NCBI RefSeq assembly: GCF_019204045.1
Contig: NZ_JAGSPC010000001.1
Location: 2,046,001 to 2,110,000, forward strand
Source of the DNA: Erythrobacter crassostreae
Lineage (GTDB): Bacteria > Pseudomonadota > Alphaproteobacteria > Sphingomonadales > Sphingomonadaceae
Direction of reading: 5' to 3'
DNA length: 64,000 bases
Under the pieces are notes generated by a model. The model saw only the letters and a list, made by a program, of their open reading frames with translations, did not search any database and was not told where the DNA came from. Positions 49,612-59,015 of this stretch are shown one piece after another (within the stretch, counting starts at the first letter, position 1; every line of letters begins with the position of its first letter). The position numbers and the translations under genes are program-made.

Positions 49612-51417
49612 ATGCCAACTTATACCGCTCCAACTCGTGATGCCCGTTTCGTCGTCAACGAAATGCTGGACCTGACAAGCTATGGCAATCTGCCGGGCTT
49701 CGAAAACGCGACCCCCGATATGATTGACACGGTCGTGAATGAAGCAGGTAAGTTCTGCTCCGAAGTTCTCGCCCCGATCAACCAGATCGGCGATCAGCAG
49801 GGCTGCACCCGCCACGAAGATGGATCGGTAACGACACCGGACGGTTTCAAAGAGGCGTATCAGGCATACGTTGAAAGTGGTTGGGGTACGCTTGCCAAGT
49901 CGGAAGAATTTGGCGGGCAAGGGCTGCCACACGTTCTCGGTTTTGTGGTCGAGGAATTCACTGCGACAGCCAATCAGGCGTTTGGCATGTATCCGGGCCT
50001 GACTAATGGTGCTTCGGCTGCGATCGAAGCTGCTGGATCGCAAGAGCAGAAAGAGACATACCTGCCGAAGATGATCTCAGGTGAATGGTCAGGGACCATG
50101 AACCTGACGGAGCCGCATTGCGGTACCGATCTGGGCATGATCCGCACCAAAGCTGAGCCGAATGGCGACGGCTCTTACAAGATCACCGGCACCAAGATTT
50201 TCATTTCTGCCGGTGAACACGACCTCACCAGCAACATCATTCACCTCGTGCTCGCTAAAACACCGGGCGCTCCGGACAGTTCTAAGGGTATTTCGCTCTT
50301 TATCGTTCCAAAGTTCATTCTTGATGAAAACGGTGAGCCGGGTGAGCGCAACGGTGTTTCGTGCGGTTCAATCGAAGAAAAGATGGGCATCCACGGCAAT
50401 GCGACCTGTGTTCTCAACTACGATGGAGCCACTGGCTACATGGTGGGTGAAGAGAACAAGGGCCTTGCCGCAATGTTCGTCATGATGAACGCAGCGCGTT
50501 TGGGCGTTGGTTTACAGGGCCTAGCGCAAGCGGAAGTCTCTTACCAAAACGCCGTAACGTACGCGCTTGATCGCCGTCAGGGCCGTGCGCTTACGGGCCC
50601 CGCTGATACAGACGCTCAGGCAGATCCAATCTTCGTTCACCCTGACGTGCGCCGGATGTTGATGGACGCTAAGGTTTTCAACGAAGGCATGCGTGCACTG
50701 ATTCTGTGGGGTGCACTGCAAGTTGACCTCACTCACAAGGCCCAGACCGAAGAAGAGCGTCAGTTGGCTGACGATCTCATCGGTCTGATGACACCTGTGA
50801 TCAAAGGGTACGGCACTGACAAAGGCTACGACATCGCCAACAACATGCAGCAGGTCTATGGCGGCCACGGCTATGTTAGCGAGTGGGGGATGGAGCAGTT
50901 CGTGCGTGATAGCCGTATCGCTATGATCTACGAAGGCACCAATGGCGTACAGGCGATGGACCTTTGTGGCCGCAAACTCGCCAGCAAAGGCGGACGCGCG
51001 GTTCAAGCTTTCTTCAAGATGATCGACGATGAAATCGCGAGCGCGAAGGAAGACGAAGCCTTGAAGGACGTCGCCGAGAAGCTTGAAAAAGCATTGGGTG
51101 AGCAGAAAGCCGCGACCATGTGGTTCATGCAGAATGCCATGGCGAACCCGAACCACCTCGGTGCAGGTGCGCATCACTACATGCACATCATGGGTATCGT
51201 GACGCTCGGCTTTTTCTGGTTGAAAATGGCCAAGGTGGCGAGCGCCACCCTGGCTGCAGGCACCGAAGATAAAGCGTTCTACGAGGCGAAAATGACATCG
51301 GCTGCATACTATGCCGAACGGTTCCTTCCGGACGCTGGCGCATTGCGCCGCAAGTTGGAAGCGGGCAGCGATAACATGATGGCTCTTACCGAAGACGCGT
51401 TCGCGACTGCGGCATAA
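49612..51417 (+). CDS. Acyl-CoA dehydrogenase (DmdC-like)
   Basis: A 601-residue flavoenzyme of the long acyl-CoA dehydrogenase class with extended N- and C-terminal domains, the class that includes 3-methylmercaptopropionyl-CoA dehydrogenase DmdC. The start is GTG-ATG; I take the ATG at 49612. Motifs: WSGTMNLTEPHCGTDLGMIR, GVSCGSIEEKMGIHGNATCV, QQVYGGHGYVSEWGMEQFVR, DSRIAMIYEGTNGVQAMDL. Substrate chain length is not predictable. It is directly downstream of the MerR regulator and ends in a strong terminator. Confidence 0.92.
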   Translation: MPTYTAPTRDARFVVNEMLDLTSYGNLPGFENATPDMIDTVVNEAGKFCSEVLAPINQIGDQQGCTRHEDGSVTTPDGFKEAYQAYVESGWGTLAKSEEFGGQGLPHVLGFVVEEFTATANQAFGMYPGLTNGASAAIEAAGSQEQKETYLPKMISGEWSGTMNLTEPHCGTDLGMIRTKAEPNGDGSYKITGTKIFISAGEHDLTSNIIHLVLAKTPGAPDSSKGISLFIVPKFILDENGEPGERNGVSCGSIEEKMGIHGNATCVLNYDGATGYMVGEENKGLAAMFVMMNAARLGVGLQGLAQAEVSYQNAVTYALDRRQGRALTGPADTDAQADPIFVHPDVRRMLMDAKVFNEGMRALILWGALQVDLTHKAQTEEERQLADDLIGLMTPVIKGYGTDKGYDIANNMQQVYGGHGYVSEWGMEQFVRDSRIAMIYEGTNGVQAMDLCGRKLASKGGRAVQAFFKMIDDEIASAKEDEALKDVAEKLEKALGEQKAATMWFMQNAMANPNHLGAGAHHYMHIMGIVTLGFFWLKMAKVASATLAAGTEDKAFYEAKMTSAAYYAERFLPDAGALRRKLEAGSDNMMALTEDAFATAA

Positions 51418-51435
51418 AAGAGCATTTCGAAATCG

Positions 51436-51475
51436 AAAAGGGGCCCGGAATTCGATGCTTCCGGGCCCCTTTTTT
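51436..51475. terminator. Bidirectional rho-independent terminator
   Basis: An 11-bp GC-rich stem (GGGGCCCGGAA pairing with TTCCGGGCCCC, loop TTCGATGC) flanked by AAAA on the left and TTTTTT on the right. It sits between the acyl-CoA dehydrogenase and the convergent secreted-protein gene, so it can end both transcripts. Confidence 0.92.
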
Positions 51476-51485
51476 CGTTTAGAAC

Positions 51486-52103
51486 TCAATCCTGTTCGAT
51501 TGGATGCGAACTGACAAACTGCACATAATGAGACCGCGTCGCTGGTGCGACGAGCATCTGAAATTGTGAGAACCGTCCAGGCAACATTTTGCAACCGTCA
51601 GGGTCGATCTGGGGGCCGATTGGACCAATCCTAACCGGCAGCACTTCGACCACCCTATACCTATTTACGCGGTTCACATCTGCTTTCCACGCTTGGAGGA
51701 CGGCCAAATCTTCGCGGACTTCGGATACGGAATGTATCTCATCGAATGTGCCGAAGCCGCCCAGCTGCTCATCCTTTTGCCCTTCGGCCATTGCCATTTG
51801 AAAAAGCGTTCCCACCGGTAACAGTGAGATCGTATCATTCTCTTCAAACCAATCGGGCCAAGGAGACTGACCCTTTACAAGCTTGGTGTAGGCTTCCTCT
51901 CGGTTTTTGAGATTTTCTTCGAAGCGCTCTTCTTTGTTAGCGGCCTGACTGGTGTCGTACCTCCAACCATAGGCCTCGTTCCATTCCTGACCGGGTTTGG
52001 ATTCGATGCTCTGATAGTCGCAAGATTCCGCAATTGCGGGCGTGCAATAAAGTATTGCAGCCAGACCAGAGCCAACAACCGAAACCTTTTTGAATGCACT
52101 CAT
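51486..52103 (-). CDS. Secreted protein of unknown function
   Basis: A 205-residue protein starting at 52103 (MSAFKKVSVVG) after GGGGGAAGC. The signal is VVGSGLAAILYCTPAIAES. The mature part is acidic with many aromatic residues (EWNEAYGWRYDTSQAANKEE, PWPDWFEENDTISLLPVGTL) and a Cys near each end of the chain. No family recognised. It shares a terminator with the acyl-CoA dehydrogenase; a longer frame to 52334 is not supported. Confidence 0.68.
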   Translation of the reverse strand: MSAFKKVSVVGSGLAAILYCTPAIAESCDYQSIESKPGQEWNEAYGWRYDTSQAANKEERFEENLKNREEAYTKLVKGQSPWPDWFEENDTISLLPVGTLFQMAMAEGQKDEQLGGFGTFDEIHSVSEVREDLAVLQAWKADVNRVNRYRVVEVLPVRIGPIGPQIDPDGCKMLPGRFSQFQMLVAPATRSHYVQFVSSHPIEQD

Positions 52104-52209
52104 AGCTTCCCCCTTTTTACATATGAGAAAGTCAAAGTGCATCGCCAATAAGGCAAATTGATGGCAAGTAATGCGCCACCAATTTGACCTTATCGGAACA
52201 GTATGATGA

Positions 52210-53130
52210 TCATTCGACCGGCAAGAATTCCGGTACAGAAAGATAACGCTCACCGGTATCGTAATTGAAACCAAGGACACGGGTGCCAGATGAAAGTTCG
52301 GGCAGTTTCTTGGCAATCGCAGCCAAGGTTGCACCGGATGAAATGCCGATTAGCATCCCTTCTTCGGTTGCTGCGCGGCGAGCCATTTCTTTGGCATCAT
52401 TCGGGTCTACCGTGATTGCACCGTCGATCGCATCAGTGTGAAGATTGTCTGGAATAAAGCCGGCGCCGATCCCCTGAATTGGGTGTGGGCCCGGTGAGCC
52501 GCCATTGATGACCGGCGAACCCTCAGGCTCCACCGCGTAGGCTTTGAAACCGCTCCAGTGCTTTTTCAGTTCTTCCGCACAGCCAGTCAGGTGGCCACCG
52601 GTGCCCACACCGGTGATCATCACATCAACGGGTGTTTCGGCAAAGTCTGTCAAAATCTCTTTTGCCGTGGTGCGCGTATGCACATTCACATTGGCAGGGT
52701 TTTCAAACTGGCTTGGCATCCATGCGCCGTCAGTGCTCTTTACGATTTCGGTCGCGCGCTCGATCGCGCCCTTCATGCCTTTTTCCTTGGGCGTGAGGTC
52801 GAATGTCGCTCCATACGCCAGCATCAACCGGCGACGCTCTATCGACATGCTCTCTGGCATAACCAGGACGAGTTTGTAGCCTTTGACAGCCGCCACCATC
52901 GCAAGACCGATGCCTGTGTTGCCGCTTGTCGGCTCAACAATGGTTCCGCCAGGTTTCAATTTGCCTGCAGATTCCGCATCTTCGACCATCGCCAGCGCAA
53001 TGCGATCCTTGATCGAACCGCCGGGATTCGACCGTTCCGATTTGAGCCAGACTTCGTGATCGGGAAACATCCGCGCAAGGCGGATATGCGGTGTATTACC
53101 GATTGTTTCGAGAATGCTGTTGGCTTTCAT
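52210..53130 (-). CDS. cysK: Cysteine synthase (O-acetylserine sulfhydrylase)
   Basis: Makes cysteine from O-acetylserine and sulfide with PLP. The 306-residue enzyme has [13 protein letters not shown], the PLP Lys in [53 protein letters not shown], and the C-terminal ISSGATLAA loop. The start is 1 bp after the stop of the MFS transporter gene, so these are co-transcribed, though a functional link is not evident. Confidence 0.96.
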   Translation of the reverse strand: MKANSILETIGNTPHIRLARMFPDHEVWLKSERSNPGGSIKDRIALAMVEDAESAGKLKPGGTIVEPTSGNTGIGLAMVAAVKGYKLVLVMPESMSIERRRLMLAYGATFDLTPKEKGMKGAIERATEIVKSTDGAWMPSQFENPANVNVHTRTTAKEILTDFAETPVDVMITGVGTGGHLTGCAEELKKHWSGFKAYAVEPEGSPVINGGSPGPHPIQGIGAGFIPDNLHTDAIDGAITVDPNDAKEMARRAATEEGMLIGISSGATLAAIAKKLPELSSGTRVLGFNYDTGERYLSVPEFLPVE

Positions 53131-53131
53131 G

Positions 53132-54442
53132 TCAGGCCTCCTGAGGGTTCTTTTGATCTTTGTTCTGCGGGTCTTCTAGCAAATTGTTTGGCGGATCGAA
53201 GGTCTTTGTGGTCCGCAACACAGGGAATACGCGGCTCCATAGGCCAACGGTTACAATCGCACCTATTCCGCCAACGACTACGGCGGCGACAGGACCGATC
53301 AGGAATGCGAGTGTGCCGGAGAAGAAATCGCCGCCCTCATTCGATGCACTGATCGTAAGCAAGCTAACCGAAGAAACGCGGCCGCGCTTATCATCGGGGG
53401 TGTGTAACTGGATCAAAGACTGCCGGATGTAGACGCTGAACATATCCGCAGCACCGACAATGAAAAGCATCGCCAGGCTGAGCGGCATTGATGTCGACAT
53501 GCCAAAGACAATTGTTGCTACTCCAAAGATCGCGACCGCCCAAAGCATCTTGGGGCCTACATTGCTTGCAATCGGGCGGAACGAGAAGAAGATCGCGGTG
53601 AGAGCGGCTCCGATGGCAGGAGCCATCGCGAGCTGGCTCAGCCCGGTCTCACCAACTTGGAGGATATCGCGCGCATAGACGGGGAACAATGCCGTAGCGC
53701 CTGCCAAGAACACCGCGAAGAGGTCGAGGGTGATCGCGCCCAACACCATCTTGTTCTGAACTACGTAACGCGCACCGTCGACAATCGCACCAATCGGGCG
53801 CTGGTCCTTCTTGACCGCAGGTTGCGGGACCCTTCCGATCAGTGTGAGCGCGATCATCGAAACGGCGAACAGACCGGCAGCGACGGTGTAGGGAAGGGCA
53901 GGACCAATGGAGTAAAGATAGCCGCCCAAGGCTGGCCCGCCGATCATTCCGACTTGCCATGCAATAGATGAGAGCGCGATGGCCGTAGGCAGCAGTCCTT
54001 TTGGAACGAGGTTGGGAGCCAATGCAGAGAGGGCCGGACCTGCAAATCCGCGCGCAATACCCAAAACAACTGCGACCCCGAACAATATCGGGATCGTAAT
54101 TGCTCCGTTCCACGTGGTCCACGCCAGAGCAGCCGCACATAAAAGCTGCAGAAGAACCGTGAGACGGCCAATCGCGCGCCGATCAAACCGATCGGCGGCC
54201 AGTCCTGAGAATGGAGTGAGTATGAAAAGCGGCAGAAACTGCAGCAGTCCGATCAGAGCAAGCTGACCCGATGCCTCGGGAATGCCCATCCCGGCGTCGC
54301 GTGCGATATTGTAAGTCTGCCAACCGATAATGAGCAGCATCGCATATTGCGCGAGCGTCATCGCAAACCGGCTGACCCAGTATGCGCGGAAATTGTGAAC
54401 CCTGAACGGGTGGCTTTGAACTGTGGCTTCGGTGTCGATCAC
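53132..54442 (-). CDS. MFS transporter
   Basis: A 436-residue protein with about twelve membrane helices ([40 protein letters not shown], and so on). The cytoplasmic loop [20 protein letters not shown] matches the major facilitator motif A (G-x-x-x-D-R-x-x-R-R). Its substrate is unknown; proteins of this kind are often annotated as enterobactin or drug exporters. Ends 1 bp before cysK. Confidence 0.88.
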   Translation of the reverse strand: MIDTEATVQSHPFRVHNFRAYWVSRFAMTLAQYAMLLIIGWQTYNIARDAGMGIPEASGQLALIGLLQFLPLFILTPFSGLAADRFDRRAIGRLTVLLQLLCAAALAWTTWNGAITIPILFGVAVVLGIARGFAGPALSALAPNLVPKGLLPTAIALSSIAWQVGMIGGPALGGYLYSIGPALPYTVAAGLFAVSMIALTLIGRVPQPAVKKDQRPIGAIVDGARYVVQNKMVLGAITLDLFAVFLAGATALFPVYARDILQVGETGLSQLAMAPAIGAALTAIFFSFRPIASNVGPKMLWAVAIFGVATIVFGMSTSMPLSLAMLFIVGAADMFSVYIRQSLIQLHTPDDKRGRVSSVSLLTISASNEGGDFFSGTLAFLIGPVAAVVVGGIGAIVTVGLWSRVFPVLRTTKTFDPPNNLLEDPQNKDQKNPQEA

Positions 54443-54515
54443 CGTATCGCCATGACAGGCTGAGTTGGTGCTGCCAACCCAGCTAAACTGTGGACCGGAT
54501 TAGGGGAGCTATGCC

Positions 54516-54854
54516 CTAACGATTGCGGCGGAGGCGCGGATTTGGCTGCAAGGTGTCGATGATATCAACGAAATCGTCGAGACGGATGATGCGCTCGAAT
54601 TGAAATCCGGCGCGATTATCGCGCGTCCAGATAACATAGGCTTCAATTCGGCCCACGATCGGGAGGCGGATCATCACGCGATCGCCGCGACTAAGTTGCT
54701 TGGCGTCATCTACCATAAAGCCGTGCGCGGAGAGATTACTGACGTGCAGGTTCACATCTCCATGACGGAAATGCTCGACGATCACCGGGAAATCGACCGG
54801 GTGACGCGCCGCACGACGCAGATCTGTAACGCTTAAATTCGCTCCGGCAGCCAC
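54516..54854 (-). CDS. PilZ domain protein (c-di-GMP binding)
   Basis: A 112-residue PilZ protein. The two ligand motifs are intact: RxxxR in DLRRAARHP and NxSxxG in VSNLSAHGF, so it should bind cyclic-di-GMP. The beta barrel continues to YVIWTRDNRAGFQFERI. No ATG exists in frame; I chose the GTG at 54854, which has a GGAGG site, though a TTG at 54860 is equally spaced. A TTG at 54992 would extend the frame 35 bp into tyrS and is less likely. Partner effector unknown. Confidence 0.83.
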   Translation of the reverse strand: MAAGANLSVTDLRRAARHPVDFPVIVEHFRHGDVNLHVSNLSAHGFMVDDAKQLSRGDRVMIRLPIVGRIEAYVIWTRDNRAGFQFERIIRLDDFVDIIDTLQPNPRLRRNR

Positions 54855-54957
54855 AGGCAATAACCCTCCAATACCAATCCGTAGCTTCCCTAATGAGGGC
54901 GAAAGGCTGATATTTGGTAAAGGACGGGCGTGAGAAAATGTTGTGCTGCGACCGGCC

Positions 54958-56190
54958 CTAAAGTGAGACGAGCGCGTGTTTCTTTTTTCCAAGGCTCAAT
55001 TTCATCGGTTGATTGGCTGTTGGAATGATCACAAATCCTGGATCGCTGATGGTTTCATCATCCAATTTAACCGCACCTTCGGCAAGCTTGCGTTTGGCTT
55101 CCTTATTCGATCCTGTGAAGCCAAGCTCCGTCAAAACTGCACCCACGCGCATTCCCTCTGACCCAACGGATAGCGTTGGCAAATCCTCGCCAGCTCCTCC
55201 GCCGATGAAGGTTTCCTTGGCCGTTGCTTCAGCTGCAATTGCGGCGTCTTGACCGCGGACCAGTTTGGTCACTTCATTTGCGAGCACAACCTTTGCATCG
55301 TTGATCTCAGCGCCCTCAAGGGCCTCCAACTTCGCAATTTCATCCAGCGGCATATCGGTAAACAGGCGTAAGAACCGTCCAACATCACGATCATCGCAGT
55401 TGCGCCAATATTGCCAGAAATCATAGGCAGGCAGTTGCTCTTCATTCAGCCACACAGCGCCTGCAGCTGTCTTACCCATCTTCGCGCCATCTGCTGTTGT
55501 GAGCAGCGGAGTGGTCAGACCATACAGCTCGCGCTGTTCCATACGGCGGCCAAGTTCCATGCCGTTGACGATATTACCCCACTGATCGGAACCGCCCATC
55601 TGCAATTGGCAGTCATACCTGCGCGCAAGCTCAAGATAGTCGTAGGCCTGCAAGATCATGTAGTTGAATTCGAGGAAAGTCAGCGGCTGTTCGCGATCTA
55701 GGCGTAGGCGAACGGAATCGAATGTCAGCATCCGGTTGATTGTGAAATGTGGGCCAACATCACGCAGCAACTCGACATAGCCAAGTTGCGAAAGCCACTC
55801 ATCATTGTTGACCATCACGGCATCGGTTGGGCCGTCGCCAAATTTCAGCAGTTTTTCAAAAACAGTGCGGATTGAGGCAATGTTTTCATTGATCACTTCG
55901 GAAGTCAGGAGTTTGCGGCTCTCATCCTTGCCCGACGGATCGCCAACCTTCGTCGTTCCGCCGCCCATTACCACAATTGGTTTGTGACCTGCCTGTTGAA
56001 GACGGCGCAGCATCATAATCTGGACAAGGCTGCCAATATGAAGGCTGGGCGCTGTTGCATCGAAACCGATATATCCAGGAATGATTGTTTTCACTGCAAG
56101 TTGATCCAACGCGCCAGCGTCGGTCACTTGGTGGATGTATCCGCGCTCATCAAGAAGGCGCAGGAGATCGGATTCGTAATTCTCGCTCAT
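54958..56190 (-). CDS. tyrS: Tyrosyl-tRNA synthetase
   Basis: Charges tRNA-Tyr. The 410-residue class I synthetase has the HIGH-type motif in [15 protein letters not shown], the tyrosine pocket [25 protein letters not shown]-type [16 protein letters not shown], and an S4 RNA-binding tail ([20 protein letters not shown]). It is divergent from a DOMON-like gene (77 bp apart) and lies upstream of the PilZ gene. Confidence 0.97.
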   Translation of the reverse strand: MSENYESDLLRLLDERGYIHQVTDAGALDQLAVKTIIPGYIGFDATAPSLHIGSLVQIMMLRRLQQAGHKPIVVMGGGTTKVGDPSGKDESRKLLTSEVINENIASIRTVFEKLLKFGDGPTDAVMVNNDEWLSQLGYVELLRDVGPHFTINRMLTFDSVRLRLDREQPLTFLEFNYMILQAYDYLELARRYDCQLQMGGSDQWGNIVNGMELGRRMEQRELYGLTTPLLTTADGAKMGKTAAGAVWLNEEQLPAYDFWQYWRNCDDRDVGRFLRLFTDMPLDEIAKLEALEGAEINDAKVVLANEVTKLVRGQDAAIAAEATAKETFIGGGAGEDLPTLSVGSEGMRVGAVLTELGFTGSNKEAKRKLAEGAVKLDDETISDPGFVIIPTANQPMKLSLGKKKHALVSL

Positions 56191-56267
56191 AGTGTTGCGC
56201 GCTTAACAGCGAGGACGAGGCGGGGGAAGGGCTTGCCCGCCTTCTTTCGCTCGGCGATAGGGAACGG

Positions 56268-56783
56268 ATGCAACCCCTTATGCTCCACCAAACCTGCGAT
56301 CTTGGTCCGATCCGTTCTGTAACCGCGTCTTTGGCCGCGACCGATGTTGGCTGCGATGCGGAGTTTCGGCTGGATGGAACCATTGCGGGAATTGAAGTAC
56401 CCGGGCATTCATCATCTGCGCGCGTGGATGATCTTTGGAAGACCACGTGTTTCGAGATATTTTGGCAGCCGATCGGCGGCACGTCTTATCGCGAATTCAA
56501 TCTGTCACCGTCCAGCGAGTGGGCTTGCTATGATTTCACTTCGTTCCGCGAAGGTATGCGAAACGCGCCGGTTACAGCGATTGCGGTGGCTTGCTCTCGC
56601 GATAACAACGAGTTGATCCTGAAAGCCAGCATCGCCTGCGATCTCCCGGCACCTGCGCAAGTGGCTCTGAATGCTATTGTCGAACATCCAAATGGCGTGT
56701 TGCAATATTGGGCGCTCGCTTTTGGACCGGGCAAGCCGGATTTTCACAGCGAAGCGTGCCGTCAAATGATTGTAGAACGCTAA
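56268..56783 (+). CDS. DOMON-like domain protein
   Basis: A 171-residue protein of the DOMON-like family (MurB-associated type). The pattern DDLWKTTCFEIFWQPIGGTS, YREFNLSPSSEWACYDF and EHPNGVLQYWALAFGPGKPD matches small proteins I know under that name. No signal peptide is seen. Possible ligand: a sugar or haem, not established. Convergent with the TspO gene (4-bp overlap of the stops). Confidence 0.76.
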   Translation: MQPLMLHQTCDLGPIRSVTASLAATDVGCDAEFRLDGTIAGIEVPGHSSSARVDDLWKTTCFEIFWQPIGGTSYREFNLSPSSEWACYDFTSFREGMRNAPVTAIAVACSRDNNELILKASIACDLPAPAQVALNAIVEHPNGVLQYWALAFGPGKPDFHSEACRQMIVER

Positions 56784-57268
56784 GGCGCTGCAGCTTTGCC
56801 GAATGGCCGGTTGAGCTCGACAATTTTCCAGTTCAGAAACATCGCGAAACTGACCCATGCGATGTAAGGTGCATTCAGCCAGCCTGCGAGCGTGGAATAT
56901 TGCGGCAGTAACACGCAGAGCGACAGCACCGAGAGCCAAAGAAAGGCATTCTCGAACAGCGCCCAGTCGGGCCGCTTGATCTTGAAGAAAAGCGGCGACC
57001 ACAGAAGGTGAAGCGCAAAATTGATTGCGAACAATACGCCGATCAACGTCCGGTCGCTTGCCCCTGGCGCGGATGTCCATGCCAAATAGAAACTCCACGC
57101 TGACAGGCCCAGAATAATTGTCCAAGCAGGACCAAAGGCCCAATCGGGTGGCTGCCAGCTTGGCTTGTTCAGGTTTCGGTACCAGTCACCTATTTCGGTG
57201 AGCAGGCCGCCTGCGCCGCCAAGGATGATCGCCCATAGGGCAGCGATGATTGCGATGGTCCAGTCCAT
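56780..57268 (-). CDS. tspO: TspO/MBR family tryptophan-rich sensory protein
   Basis: A 162-residue membrane protein of five helices. The signature DWYRNLNKPSWQPPDWAFGP is the TspO W-Y-x-x-L-x-K-P-x-W-x-P-P motif, and LHLLWSPLFFKIKRPDWA is also typical. TspO binds tetrapyrroles and in Rhodobacter tunes photosynthesis genes. The start is at 57268. Divergent from the NamZ-type gene. Confidence 0.93.
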   Translation of the reverse strand: MDWTIAIIAALWAIILGGAGGLLTEIGDWYRNLNKPSWQPPDWAFGPAWTIILGLSAWSFYLAWTSAPGASDRTLIGVLFAINFALHLLWSPLFFKIKRPDWALFENAFLWLSVLSLCVLLPQYSTLAGWLNAPYIAWVSFAMFLNWKIVELNRPFGKAAAP

Positions 57269-57339
57269 GCGCGTGGCTTAGGCCGACTTCTTCGTAAACA
57301 CCATTGCCTTTGCGATGATGCTGTTCCAATCGGGCAAGC

Positions 57340-58542
57340 ATGAAATTTGGAATAGATCGTCTCCTCACTGATCCGCAGATGCTCGCTGAATTAGAGGGCA
57401 AGCGCGTCGCGCTTGTCGCGCATCCGGCCAGCGTTACCGAAGACCTGACTCACAGTCTGGATGCACTGATCGCGGCCGGCGTTAACATCTCAAGCGCCTT
57501 TGGCCCCCAGCACGGACTGAAGGGCGATAAACAAGACAATATGGTCGAGACCGCGGATGAGATGGACCCGCATTACGGTATCCCGATCTTTTCGCTTTAC
57601 GGCGAAGTGCGGCGACCAACCGGGCGGATGATGTCGAGCGCTGATGTGTTTCTGTTTGATCTTCAGGACCTTGGTTGCCGAATCTACACCTTTGTGACGA
57701 CGCTTCTCTATTTGCTTGAGGAAGCCGGGAAGCACGGGAAAGAGGTCTGGGTGCTGGATCGACCTAACCCTGCTGGTCGGCCGGTTGAGGGGACATTGCT
57801 TGTGCCAGGTAATGAAAGTTTCGTGGGCGCTGCGCCGATGCCGATGCGTCACGGCCTAACGCTTGGAGAGATGGGTCAATGGTTTGTTGCTCACTTCGAT
57901 CTCGACGTGAACTACCGCGTTGTTGAAATGGAAGGCTGGGAGCCGAACGGTGAAGGCTTTGGCTGGCCAACATCGCGGGTGTGGATCAATCCCTCACCCA
58001 ATGCGGCAAGCGTCAATATGGCACGCGCCTATGCAGGATCGGTGATGATCGAAGGTGCGACTGTCAGCGAGGGAAGGGGAACGACCCGACCTTTAGAGGT
58101 ATTGTTCGGTGCACCTGACATTGATGCAAAGGCTGTTCTGATTGAGATGCGTAAACTCGCGCCGGAATGGACAGATGTCTGTATCCTGCGCGATTGCTGG
58201 TTTGAGCCGACTTTCCACAAACATGCCGGAAAGCTTTGCAATGCGTTGATGATCCACGCGGAAGGGCCGCATTACGATCACGATGCATTCAAACCGTGGC
58301 GGTTACAGGCGCTTGCATTTAAAGCGATACGGCGATTGTATCCCGATTACCCAATATGGCGCGGTGCAGAATTCAAATATGAATACACAAAAGATGTACT
58401 TGCTATTGATGTTATCAATGGCGGCCCGTCATTGCGCGAATGGATCGATAATCCAGATGCGACGCCGGATGACCTCGATCAGCTGGCTTTGCACGATGAA
58501 TCAGCCTGGGTGCAGGCTGTTAGGGAGCATCTGCTCTACTGA
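57340..58542 (+). CDS. DUF1343 (NamZ-type) protein, no signal peptide
   Basis: A 400-residue DUF1343 protein; the family includes B. subtilis NamZ (YbbC), an exo-N-acetylmuramidase in cell-wall recycling. Visible: VALVAHPASVTEDLTHSLDA, FGPQHGLKGDKQDNM, RRPTGRMMSSADVFLFDLQD, WVLDRPNPAGRPVEGTLLVP and ASVNMARAYAGSVMIEGATV. It starts MKFGIDRLLTDPQ with no signal, so it acts in the cytoplasm, unlike exported members. The end overlaps a small secreted gene on the other strand. Confidence 0.86.
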   Translation: MKFGIDRLLTDPQMLAELEGKRVALVAHPASVTEDLTHSLDALIAAGVNISSAFGPQHGLKGDKQDNMVETADEMDPHYGIPIFSLYGEVRRPTGRMMSSADVFLFDLQDLGCRIYTFVTTLLYLLEEAGKHGKEVWVLDRPNPAGRPVEGTLLVPGNESFVGAAPMPMRHGLTLGEMGQWFVAHFDLDVNYRVVEMEGWEPNGEGFGWPTSRVWINPSPNAASVNMARAYAGSVMIEGATVSEGRGTTRPLEVLFGAPDIDAKAVLIEMRKLAPEWTDVCILRDCWFEPTFHKHAGKLCNALMIHAEGPHYDHDAFKPWRLQALAFKAIRRLYPDYPIWRGAEFKYEYTKDVLAIDVINGGPSLREWIDNPDATPDDLDQLALHDESAWVQAVREHLLY

Positions 58543-58955
58543 TCCGTGTCAGCGCGCTGCAGTAATGGCTTATCTGATGGCAATTCAGGCAGTTGCCGCA
58601 CGTCATCGGGATTGCCTTTCATAACGATCAAAGAGCAGCCCTCCGAACGATGATCTACGGCGTAAATCAACAGAGGTTTGTCGGCAGATGCAGTATCGGG
58701 TTCGATTACTGGACGCGGCGCGTCATCTTGCGCTGTCGTGAGCCTGTCGCGGCATGCGCGCCGACTTTCCCTTAATTGCCTGAGCGTTTCACCGATCTCA
58801 GTTGCTTCGGTTGCTTGGACTTCTTTCAAATTAGTCCAGGGCTTCGCCGGGTTTGAGTAGGCGGGGTTATCGAGCGGTAAGGCTTGCGGACCATCATCCG
58901 CTGACGCTGGTACAGCCACCAAAAAAGCGACGCCTAAAACAGGCCAGTAATGCAT
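58536..58955 (-). CDS. Secreted small protein of unknown function
   Basis: A 139-residue protein with a signal peptide (WPVLGVAFLVAVPASADD). The mature part is a charged helix (IGETLRQLRESRRACRDRL) and a Pro/Asp-rich tail (VIEPDTASADKPLLIYAVDH). Two Cys (RRACRD and EGCSLI). No family recognised. Overlaps the DUF1343 gene by 7 bp, tail to tail. Confidence 0.6.
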   Translation of the reverse strand: MHYWPVLGVAFLVAVPASADDGPQALPLDNPAYSNPAKPWTNLKEVQATEATEIGETLRQLRESRRACRDRLTTAQDDAPRPVIEPDTASADKPLLIYAVDHRSEGCSLIVMKGNPDDVRQLPELPSDKPLLQRADTDQ

Positions 58956-59015
58956 TTGAACTCTCCCTGATATGATCCCTCAATATCACAACGAACGAGA
59001 AAATTCTATTTTGGA

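Noticed and set aside
50521-51594. 357-codon open frame antisense to the acyl-CoA dehydrogenase
   Set aside because: Runs through the strong bidirectional terminator; shadow frame.
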